Positions 22,841-32,814 of a DNA stretch of 64,000 nt are shown here, one piece after another. The stretch's first letter is position 1; each line of letters opens with the position of its first letter. Position numbers and translations under genes: made by a program. The notes under the pieces were generated by a model. The model was not told where the DNA came from. It saw nothing but the letters and a program-made list of their open reading frames with translations, and ran no database searches. The stretch is from Huntiella abstrusa (taxonomy: Eukaryota > Ascomycota > Sordariomycetes > Microascales > Ceratocystidaceae), in assembly GCA_025685495.1 (NCBI GenBank), contig JAJNMT010000217.1, forward strand, positions 20,904 through 84,903. Direction: 5' to 3'.

Positions 22841-24095
22841 ATGCCATTCATGTGCTTCGGCAGCCGGAAGTCAGACGACGGTGGTGCCGCCCACTCGCGG
22901 CACCTCGATCGTTTGATCCGTGCTGATGAGAAGAGATTGGAAAGAGAAGTGAAACTTCTTCTTCTCGGTACGTCATATCTTTATGCATGGTATACCAAAC
23001 AATAACTAACAGCTATTCCCCCTCACATCAGGTGCCGGTGAATCTGGAAAGTCTACTATTCTCAAACAGATGAAGCTCATTTACGCAACGGGTTTCTCCA
23101 ACAACGAAAAACTTGAGTGGAAGCCAGTTATCTTCAACAACATTGTCCACTCCTTCCGGGTGATTTACGGCGCTATGCAGGAGCTCGGTCTCGATTTCCA
23201 ATACCCCAACAACGAGCAAAACATGGAATTTATCCTCGCCGATGTCGACCTCGACGCTAGAGATCAATTCCCCGAGCACTATGACGTGGCTATCAAGAAC
23301 CTTTGGCATGATGCCGGTGTTAGAGAAGCCATGTCCAAGGGCAATGAATTCGCCCTGCATGACAACCTCAGCTAGTAAGTTCAGTCCGTCCTTTTTGCCC
23401 TGCATCAAGTGCCGGTGTCTCCGCGCTCATGCACTAGCTTTCTCCATCTATTTTCCGCGCAACTAGCTAACCCTGGCACCCTTTCCTCTAGCTTCATGAA
23501 CGAAATCGACCGTGTATGGGATCCTTCATTTGTTCCCACCAACCAAGACATTCTTCGCGCCCGTCTGCGGACAACCGGTATCACCGAGACCTTATTTGAC
23601 TTGGGCCAAATCACTTACCGTATGTTCGATGTTGGTGGTCAGCGTTCAGAACGTAAAAAGTGGATTCACTGCTTCGAGAACGTCACTTGCCTGCTTTTCC
23701 TGGTTGCTATCTCTGGTTATGATCAGTGCTTGGTGGAGGATAAGGACGGTAACCAGATGAACGAAGCTCTCATGCTCTGGGAGTCAGTAGCCAACTCGCA
23801 TTGGTTCGCCAAGTCCTCTCTTATTCTGTTCTTGAACAAGATCGATTTGTTCAAGGATAAGCTTATGGTCTCGCCATTGGCGGATCATGGCTTCACCGAT
23901 TACTCTGGCCCACCAGACGATTGGAGACAGGCGTCCAAGTACTTCATGCACAAGTTCCAGAGCCTCAACCGGAATAGTGAAAAGGAGATTTACGGCCACT
24001 TAACCAACGCCACCGATACCAACCTGCTCAAGATCACCATGACCAGTGTGCAGGATATGATTATCCAGCGGAATCTCAAGACGCTTATTCTGTAA
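22841..24095 (+). CDS. Heterotrimeric G-protein alpha subunit (357 or 354 aa)
   Basis: Exons 22841-22967, 23032-23374 and 23492-24095 are joined over introns of 64 and 117 nt; 358 codons. The G1 box GAGESGKST is at 43-51. The switch I catalytic Arg lies in ILRARLRTTGIT (about Arg181), switch II is DVGGQRSERKKW (Gln207), and NKID and a TNAT-D guanine loop follow. The chain ends NLKTLIL, without the Cys needed for pertussis-toxin modification. Two in-frame ATGs are 9 nt apart. The second (22850) gives MCFGSRK, which matches the MCFG start I recall for one fungal G-alpha group (probably the GNA-2/GanA group); the first adds MPF. Either way Gly2 is absent, so there is no N-myristoylation, and the Cys may be palmitoylated. 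It would signal at the plasma membrane to cAMP/MAPK pathways. Group assignment is tentative. Confidence 0.95.
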
Positions 24096-24746
24096 GCGCA
24101 CTTGTATGGTGATGTTTTCGGTGTGGAATGTACAGTTATGAATCTTCTTTTCGTTGGGCCTCGTCATTATGGCTCCCCTGTTTCTTGTTGTTGGTTTGGG
24201 TCGTTTTGCTTTTTCGGTCTGCATATCTCCTTTTTGCTTGTTTGGGTTTTCTTTTCTTTTCTTTTTTCACTTTTTATTCCCTGATTGCCGGTTGCATTGT
24301 TTGGTCTTTTTGGGAACGACTAGATTACTGCGTTCAAAATCCCGGTGTCTTGTTTCTTTTTATTTTCGGCGTTTGTTTAACATTTGCGGGCCACACGAGC
24401 CTTTGAAGGGAGTCATTTTGCTCTCAAGGACATGTTTTTTGCTGAGGCAAGTTTGGAATTGGGATACCTTTTGGGTTTTTACAGAACGGACCGGGCCTTG
24501 GGTTTTCCTTGTATGTACATAACATAATGTACTGTTGTTTGTTTCTCTTGATCATTCATCTCGATATCTACTGAATATGACTTGTCTATGTGTGTACCTT
24601 GAATTGAATACCATGTGACTCCATGATGTCATTTTGTGATACCTGATCTGGTGTTCTCCTCGATCCTCTAGCGCTTTTTGTGGTACTCGATAAAGAGAAC
24701 CGATGCGCGCTTATAAAGCGACACAGAGGCTCTTGATACGGTAAGG

Positions 24747-24788
24747 CCCGTTATGAACGGGTAGATAGGGACCTCCCGTTGCTACCCG
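24747..24788. other. Overlapping inverted repeats (competing hairpins)
   Basis: CCCGTT (24747-24752) pairs with AACGGG (24756-24761) around a 3-nt loop. The same AACGGG can instead pair with a second CCCGTT at 24775-24780. CGGGTAG (24758-24764) can pair with CTACCCG (24782-24788). The three pairings exclude each other. Function unknown. Confidence 0.4.
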
Positions 24789-25742
24789 CACATGACAGCC
24801 AGTTCGCTAGCGGGAAAGTAGGAACAGGCACAATGACGACTTTTGACATCTCGGTTGTGGCTTCGGTCGGCCAAATAACGGCCCTGTTAAGAAAGCGACT
24901 CTCGTATGCAGGTATCCGTTCGCGCTCGATTATCCGACGTCGTCGTGCATGATGGTGGGTTGGTGATGTTGTATTACATATTTGTAAGCATGACAGGGGT
25001 TGTTCGCTGTACGGTTATCGTAAACATGGGTTACTTAGGGTATGATGAGATAACGGACCGGTAAGATTGGTAATCCGGTGGTTGCTCCGGTGGAGCTGTA
25101 TAATAACAGATGGAGATAACATTATCCCGTACATACGAATGTCTGACCGAGAGGTTCTTGTCAATGTTTAAAAGTCGGCTAGTAGCCGTTTAAAGTGTCT
25201 CTCGAGATATACCTTTCCGGAAGTCCTGACTACTATATCTAGTTAGATCAGCCACTATCACATTCTTTCAAGCGCCACACTAAAGTTTTCTCAACGTTCA
25301 TGATTCTTACGTTCAAGATTCTGTTATTCTTCAAATCTCAGCTCCCCCACGGAGGTAAAAAGTAGAAACTGGAAGCAACTTGTGCCGCAGTGTAGCACCG
25401 GCATACCTTCGGCTCGGCCTTTGTTTCTGTAAGTGTTTTGAGTGAGAACCACAGATGTGCCAATTCATGCAATCAATGTTTGTTTCTCCCGCCATATTGA
25501 TCCGCCAAGGAATGAATATGCGTTATCAACAAGGAAAAAAAAGCATCTTGCGTTCGCGTTCGCCCTCCCGCGCCCGCCTTTGCCCCGCGAACGCAAATCG
25601 CACCATAGAGCCACAGCATGTGCCAACCCCACCATATCGTCAAAAGTGGGCCAACCAGAGGCGTCGCGCAAAGCAGCAAAATGATGCAATTCCCTCATCT
25701 TAATCGCCCATCGCAAACTCCCGTTGCTATTGTGAACCTGTC

Positions 25743-25777
25743 TGACTAACACATTGTTCTCGTTGGCTGTTTAGTCA
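25743..25777. promoter_or_regulatory. Inverted pair of AP-1/Yap1-like sites upstream of GSH1
   Basis: TGACTAA at 25743-25749 and its exact reverse complement TTAGTCA at 25771-25777 lie about 410-450 bp before the GSH1 ATG. This heptamer is the type bound by Yap1-family bZIP factors, and fungal GSH1 genes are established oxidative-stress targets. That this pair is functional is inference. Confidence 0.45.
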
Positions 25778-26189
25778 GGACAACTCAATCCAGACCAGCT
25801 CTTGAACAGGAAGTTCCCAGCCGTCCTTTTGCAGCTTGTTGTGGACGCAGAGGTCTAGGCTTTTTTTGCACTTGATTTTTTTTTTCGCAGTTGCCGTGTA
25901 TTTTCTCTTTTGGGAGTATTGGGACAGCATTATTGGGAAGGCACAGGCTGGAACGTGAAAAAAATCAAGGCATTGACGGGTTGTGGTTGCAAAAGCCACA
26001 AGGGTAGTTTCTCAGTGGAGAGTGATTCGGTTCTTTAAACAAGTGAAAACAGAGAGCAAGTGAAATTTTGACTTTTCCAAAGCATTGAGAAAATCATCTT
26101 CTTTCTCTGCGGATATCAGGAAAGTCATCACTGTCTTTTTAGCTTGTTACTTTGTCTTCATCTTCGGTTACCCCTCTTAACATATTGCC

Positions 26190-28462
26190 ATGGGTCTCTT
26201 GTAAGTCACGCATCTGCCTGCATAGGATTTGCAACACTCAACTGAACTGACCGATCACAGAGCACTTGGTACTGCCTTGGAATGGGCTGAGGCGAGAAAG
26301 ACCGCTGACCAAGTCAGGGAATGGGGTATTTTGGTATGTTGAATGGCCTTAAATGTATGATTCAGGAAAAGTAGCTGACGGTAACAGCAATTGTTGTCTA
26401 TCTGGAACAAGGCCAAGACCAAGGAATGCGATGCTATGTTGTGGGGTGACGAGGTGAGTTTCATTTGGAAAGCCTATAGCCTGGTAGTAGGCAGAATGAC
26501 TGACTATATGTAGATTGAGTACTTGGTGGTTGTATATGATGATAAGAAGCCTAGTGTTCTTGTGTCTCTGCGCCAGGCCGAGATTCTAGAGCAACTCTCG
26601 GGTTTAAAGAATGTCGTTCTACAAGATGCTGAGGGTAACTCGAAGGAGTAAGTTACCATGTTAGCCGATACCGACTGCATACACTTGGCTAACAATCTAC
26701 CAGACACGCTATGCCCGTCTTCCATCCCGAGTTTGGACGCTTCATGCTGGAGACCACTCCTGGTGAGCCATGGGGCATCACTTCTAAGGACCTTCTTGCT
26801 GTCGAGCCTGACATGCGTCTGCGCCGTAAGCTTGCCCGCGCTCACATGCTGCCCACTGAGTACCCTATAACTCTTACCACCTTCCCTCGTCTTGGTTCGC
26901 CTGGTGTCTTCTCTGACCCATACTACCCGCCATCGGGAGACAAGCTTCGCTCGCAGTTTGTACCCGATGAAATTGCAAACCCGCACATTCGTTTCCCTAC
27001 ACTGGCCGCCAATATCCGTGAGCGCCGTGGCCGTAAGGTCCAGGTCAACGTACCAGTTTTCTTCGATGAGAAGACGCCTAAGCCATGGATTGACCCGACT
27101 GTCAACTTTGACATGCACACCTGGCCGGAAGACGATGATGTGCGTAACGGGGCGGCCCCGCCAAACTTCATCCACATGGACTCCATGGCTTTCGGCATGG
27201 GTTCGTGCTGCCTGCAAATCACTTTCCAGGCTAAGAATTTGGGCGAGGCTCGTACCATGTATGATATGTTGAGCCCATTGGGTCCCATCATGTTGGCCTT
27301 GACAGCGGCTACTCCCATTTACAAGGGCTTCCTGGCAGACACTGATGTGCGGTGGAACCAGATCAGCGCGGCAGTTGACGACCGCACACCAGAAGAACTC
27401 GGTGAGAAGCCGCTCAAAGATTCACGCTGGCGAATCCCCAAGTCCCGTTATGCCTCCAACTCTACTTACATTTCGACGGATTCTCGGCTGCGGCCCGAGT
27501 ATCTGGACCCCGAGTTGGTCATCAACCCCGAAGTCAAGAAACAGTTGCTCGATGGCGGAATGGACGACCGGTTGGCGACTCACTTTGCCCACTTGTTTAT
27601 TCGTGATCCTATTGTTGTGTTTAGCGAGGATCTTGAAACTCTGGATCTCAACAAGACTGACCATTTCGAGAACATTCAGAGCACTAATTGGCAACACATG
27701 CGTTTCAAGCCACCACCGGCTGATGGTAGCATTGGATGGAGAGTTGAGTTCCGGTCGATGGAGATTCAGTTGACTGACTTTGAAAACGCTGCATTCTCTG
27801 TTTTCATGGTTCTGGTCACTCGTGCTATTCTTTCTTTCGACCTCAACATGTACATCCCCATTCGCCGTATCGACGAGAACATGGAGCGGGCTCACCGTCT
27901 GGATGCCGTTCACACCCAAAAGTTCTTCTTCCGCAAGGACCCGTGGCCCAAGAAGCCCTCGCGTGCTAGCTCTGACTCGTCGCGCCCCAATTCTCGGGCA
28001 CCTAGCCGTCCAGCGACCCCAGTGGGCCCAGTTGAAGATGAGTACACTGAGATGACTATAAACGAAGTTATCAACGGTGGCGGCGAGTTCCCGGGTCTAA
28101 TTCCGATTGTCGAGGCGTACATTGACAACATGAATCTCGATGTTACCACGCGTTGTTCACTGGACAAGTACTTCAAGTTGATCAGTCAGCGGGCCAGTGG
28201 TGAACTGGTAACAACTGCAAGATGGATCCGCGATTTCGTTGACGGCCATGCGGCGTACCGAAAGGACTCGGTGGTATCGGAGGCGATTTGCAAGGATCTG
28301 GTTGCGGCGGTTGTGGCACTCGGCGATCGAGAGGCGAATGGTGAGCGGTTTGCCGGTGGAGGTGTGCATGGATTAGGACGGTTGTTTGGCGAACAAAAAG
28401 GGTGTTTGCTGGGACAAGACTATCGGGTGGTCACCACTAAGACCAAGGAGGAGTCTTCTTGA
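26190..28462 (+). CDS. GSH1: Glutamate-cysteine ligase catalytic subunit (680 aa, five exons)
   Basis: Exons 26190-26200, 26261-26333, 26388-26453, 26514-26647 and 26704-28462 are joined over introns of 60, 54, 60 and 56 nt; 2043 nt is exactly 681 codons. The N-terminus reads MGLLALGTALEWAEARK. Then come GDEIEYLVVVYD, the substrate loop FHPEFGRFMLETTPG, and the family-defining block HMDSMAFGMGSCCLQITFQA (about 253-272) with its Cys pair, followed by LTAATPIYKGFLADTDVRW. This eukaryotic GCL family performs the ATP-dependent, rate-limiting first step of glutathione synthesis in the cytosol. A Ser/Pro-rich insertion (about 515-540) is probably a disordered loop. The first coding exon is only 11 nt. 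Length agrees with the family. Two AP-1-like heptamers lie upstream. Confidence 0.96.
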
Positions 28463-30748
28463 GCAGGCCTTAGAGAGAAACAGGGAGTGGCGATAGACGG
28501 AGACATGACAACAAGGCAAGGGAAATGAAATGATTTGTGTTGGGCTTTCTTGGCTTGTTTGGCTTTGAATCGTCATCATGTGTGCAATGCAAGTCTACGT
28601 AGCCCCCGTACCGTTGTGGCGTCGTGTGTTTGGCGGCTAGAAACCCATCGGCCCCTCCCTCGTCATCCTTTGTACATGGTCGTCTCTTGTACGCTCTTCA
28701 TCATCTTGTCCTGTACTGACGCCTACTTTCCTTTTTCTTGTCTCTTTTCTTACTTCTGTCTGTTCTGCATGCCAGCCGATCGGCCCAGCGTCGAATGGCG
28801 GTGAACACAAGAAAAAGATGCATCACCATTAACCACCACAATACACTTGTCCTACCCACCCACATCTCCACTCAGCGTCAGCCAGTTTGTAGATCCCCCA
28901 AAATGACCCTCATCTGTCGCCCATTTCTTGTCTTTACTGTGGCTCTTCTTCCCCCAGCCCGTTTTGGCTCTTCCCCAATCAACACACATGCACCAGTCAG
29001 CTACCCGTAGGCCTAAAATCAAAGCCCATACAATCCCCGTCTGTCCTACGGCCCCCACCCGCCCCATCTATCGTATCTGCATCCACGCCAACCGAAGTCA
29101 CACAACAAAGTTCGCCGTCTAAGCTGCTTGCTCCACTGTCTCGCTATGCCCCTTTCTATCGTGTCGACCCCCAGTCTTGCTACTCACTTGATATACCCGT
29201 ACACTGCACGCCCTTTGTCGGGCCAATCTCACCCACTGTCTTCTTAGCATCCACCTGACGATCCCGCCTGCCCGCAGCGTGACTCTGATGGTGTCTCACG
29301 ACATGTGTGAACCATGGTCCTCGGTGGGCCGGTGCAGACTGAGGGGGGTGTGAATGCATGGATACGCCGGGCTATGGGGCTGGCGGGCGGCTTGATAGGG
29401 CGATGTGTTGGCTTCTCTGCCCTCACCGATGGACCGAGGCGTCCGTGTCGGCCTGGATCAACACGTAATATGTTTACTTTTCACTTGGGTTCCTTAATCC
29501 CATGGTGCGCTGTCTTCTTAATACGCCTTCTTATTCTACTATTTCTTTTGCACGAGGGTCCATCCGTGGTTATATTGTCTGTCACTTTTCACATTTTGTA
29601 AACCTGTGCGTCTGCGTTGGCAGGCTGAGCAGGGCTTGCATGTTGTTTTTCTTTTGTTTTCCCGGGGCCTCCCATTTTGTTGGTGCCATGTCTTCCGTTG
29701 TTCCTCCATCCATGGCTCCTCCTCGTCCAACGACTTGGCTTTTGTTGCTCTCCCAATCTATTTGCCTCTATCTGTCCAGACAAAAAAAGCAGATGCCGTG
29801 TCGCCAAGTGGCGGTGGGAAGGGAGGGGAGGACCGCCGCGTTCACCGGCTGCGGGGTCCTGGACAGGCCCGAGACATCGGGGTGCGGATTAAGGGGGCCG
29901 AGGGTGGCCAGGGTGGTTGTTCGGGTACATCGATGGTACATGATGGTACATGATTGTGGTAGGAGAGGGAGATAATGAGGCGTCAATTTCTTACATTCTG
30001 TTCCCAATGTCTTGGTTGCCCACCGGTTGCTTCATCGTAGAGTATATTCGGCGATTACATAAGCACAATTGTGTAACGCAGGACACAGGGTTAGAGATGG
30101 AGGGATACACAGACACAGCGGGGTTGAGGAGGAATCAAGCAAGTCGCTGATTGTGATCAAGATGTGTACATACGTATGTGTGTGTATGTGTGTCAGCATA
30201 AGAGATATGATACACAACGTCACTGTCGATCATAAGGAAATTCATAAAAGTTCTGCAAAAAAGAAGTGATATTCTAAAATATAACATTGTAGCGGTGCCT
30301 CAGCCTATATGTACGACGAGTTCACACGCCAGGAAAAAGCTGATCCAGGCTGACAAGCCATGAATACAGGAAGCCTCTAAAAGTGCCTATGCACAAACAA
30401 GAGAAGAAGAAAAGTAGTCATAATCACGTAATCGGACCCAAAGGTCCTCCTTGGTCAGAGATCCAAAACGCCCCTGCTTACCAAGTAATGCCAGCAAAGC
30501 ACAAGAGCCAAACAAAACAAAAGCTAACCGACCGAACCCAGAAGAATCCCATGCAAAACAGAAATAGCCAAACTTGTATCCCAAAACATAAAAACAAAGA
30601 ACAAAGGAAAAGCGAAAAGCAAAAAGAATAAACGCAAGAGAGAAAAAGCCACCGGTCATTCATCAAGTGAATCCGCCTTTTTGTATAGCGGAGAAAGGGG
30701 AGGAAGGAAGAAGGGGGGAGTGAAGTAAGAATGATGCTTTTGGGGTGT
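28463..30748. other. Intergenic between GSH1 and the GATA-factor gene (convergent)
   Basis: 2.3 kb at the convergent 3' ends. No gene could be supported; small frames at 29244-30007 lack any domain. A GTGTACATACGTATGTGTGTG tract is at 30164-30193. An A-rich stretch around 30400-30640 is probably the GATA-factor 3' UTR side. Confidence 0.45.
30164..30193. repeat. GTACATACGTATGTGTGTGTATGTGTG tract
   Basis: Mixed CATAC/GTATG palindrome running into a TG-rich microsatellite. Confidence 0.7.
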
Positions 30749-32070
30749 TTAGTTTCCCTTGGTGGCGGCGTCGGCCCGTTGTTCGCTGAGCCTCTTGCGC
30801 TCCAGCTTGGCGTAGTGGAGACCGCAAGCATTGCAGAGTGTGCGGGCGCCATCAGGACCACGACGCCACTCGGGGGTATCGATGCGCGCGCATGAGTGGC
30901 AGCGGCCTGGTGGGGCAGCTCTCTTGGCCTAGAAGGGAAAGAGTCAGTAAGAGTGATCTTTTTGGAAGTCGGTAGCGAAATCTCTTAAGAACTTACACCT
31001 CTGCGCTTGCGGGTCTCGGCAATGCCGCCCCGTGGTGGGGTCATGCTGATGCGGCGGTTGGTGTGCTCGTCGATGTAGGAGCGGACGCCCATGAGGCTTT
31101 GCCGGATCATGTCTAGGTTGTTGATCATTTCTGAGACTTCCCGGGCGGAAGGCATGCCGATGCCGTTGCTGGCTTCAGGTGAGTTGGGGTCGGTGGCGCG
31201 GAGGTAGTGGTCGCAGAAGTTGGCAACAGTGTGGCTGGCGTTGGCGCTCTGGATATTTCACTTATGTTAGTCTTGTCGGAGATAGTGGGTCTTATTGCCG
31301 TGGAAGCTTACCTTGTGCAAAAGGTCCTTGTAGTCCCAGGTCTGGAGGTGGCCGTCGACTGCTGGGCGAATGTTGCTCTCGTAGCCGTTGTATCCGGGGA
31401 GAGGCATCTGACCAGAGGGGTACCCGACTGGAGGAGGAGGTCCGTTGTAGCGTGTTGGGACGGGGCCACTGGACTGGACTGGTGGGGTGGGAACGCCGTG
31501 CTGCACATTATGTGGGGCGAAAGCGCCATGTTGTGAGGCAGGTCTGGTGCGGTCATTCAAATCAGTTGTTGCTGGTGAGTAGCGGGGGTTGCCGGGGTAG
31601 ACATGGCGCTGGTCGAAGGCGTTAACAGGAGCGTAGTGTGGGTTGGCCGAGTTGGGAGAAGCAGATGTCGGTGTGTTGTCGTAAGGACGGTCAGTTGGCG
31701 ACATGGCACCAGCAGATACTGGGGTGGAGATGTTGGCTGGGACATACAAGCGCGGTGGGTAATCGCGAGTAGGTGGGTATCCTGGGGCTGAGGAGGAAGT
31801 GTTGGAGGCACTGTGAGGGGGGATAGATGCGGGAGTAGCGGAGTGTGGTAATTGAGCAGCTGGCGCGGATGGCGCTGGGGGTTGCTCACGGCTAAGCATG
31901 GAGGCGATTGAGGGGAGAGCCATGGCGGAAGTTTCACTGGTACCTGGCCGAGTGCGCATGGGTGCAAAAGGAGTGCTGGATCGTGGAGTGGAGTGATATT
32001 CCATCTTTTCAGAATAAGCATGTGCTTGTGGGGCGGCGTATGATGAGTGCGATGAAAGAGCTACCGTCAT
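30749..32070 (-). CDS. nsdD: NsdD/SUB-1-type GATA zinc-finger transcription factor (396 aa)
   Basis: Exons 31312-32070 (253 codons), 30997-31248 (84) and 30749-30928 (60 with stop) are joined over introns of 63 and 68 nt. The N-terminal two-thirds is Pro/Ser/Ala-rich and probably disordered or activating. A predicted helical stretch (about 258-320) precedes the finger. The finger near the C-terminus is Cys347-x2-Cys350-x18-Cys369-x2-Cys372 with PEWRRGPDGARTLCNACGLHYA, i.e. the 18-residue-loop GATA type, with only about 24 residues after it. That C-terminal placement and loop length match NsdD of Aspergillus and SUB-1 of Neurospora, which promote fruiting-body formation and restrain conidiation. 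The ortholog call is by architecture, not by alignment. Upstream lies a 15-kb non-coding region. Confidence 0.88.
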
Positions 32071-32783
32071 TTTCGAAAATGTGTGTGTTTTTGAAAGTGT
32101 GGGTGGAAGAAGCGGCCGAGCGAAGTGTAGATCGTGGTAGACTCGGCAGAGACTCTGTCAAAATGGGCGATGATGACAATGGACAGAATATGAAGAGATG
32201 ACGGGAAGACTTTGAGTGAGTGAACAGGGTTGTGCTGTAGATTGGACCTTGGATGAGTTGATTGTGGGATGAATTCTCCAAGACAGGCAATGTGGAATGT
32301 ATAAAGGTTACTTTGCGGGATTGAAAAATGCAGAGATTTTCGGGACGGGAGACGCTTGACAGATTCGGGGAGGCAAATGGATTATATATGTTGTATGTCG
32401 TGGTGGGCTTACCCGTTTTGTGAATGACGATGAACGGTAATGGATTAGCCCTTAGCACATTGAAGCGAGCAACAAGCCAATGACAAGGGAGCGTGCAAGG
32501 GAGTGAGTTTGGAGCCGGGGCCTGTTAGTTCTAATGTCATCGCTAAATCCTAGCATTTAATAGAATGCTACACTGGAGGGGCGTGCATTCTTTCTGTCCG
32601 GCAATGGGGGTGTATTTACTATAGTCCTAGCTAAGGTGTCACATCATGTTAAACACACTCCACATGTTCTACATGCTCTCCCCAGACACGCCCAGTCTAG
32701 TCCTCGGCTCTCAAACATGACACCCCTCCCCTATGGACTTGGCTGCTGTGCTATGGAATAGAATATGAAGGCGTGAATGAATA

Positions 32784-32814
32784 GACACGCAGACGCAGAC
32801 GCAGACGCAGACAC
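32784..32814. repeat. Hexanucleotide tandem repeat (GACGCA)n
   Basis: About four perfect GACGCA units with degenerate GACACG/GACACA edges, roughly 0.7 kb upstream of the NsdD-like start codon. Confidence 0.85.

Larger units (their letters stand above)
24096..26189. other. Intergenic between G-alpha and GSH1
   Basis: About 2.1 kb without a supported gene. The first part is T-rich and is probably the G-alpha 3' UTR. A cluster of competing short inverted repeats lies at 24747-24788, and two AP-1-like heptamers at 25743-25777. Confidence 0.45.

Noticed and set aside
24328..24346. GTTCAAAATCCC resembling a tRNA B box
   Set aside because: The position expected to be C is T, and there is no A box or cloverleaf around it.
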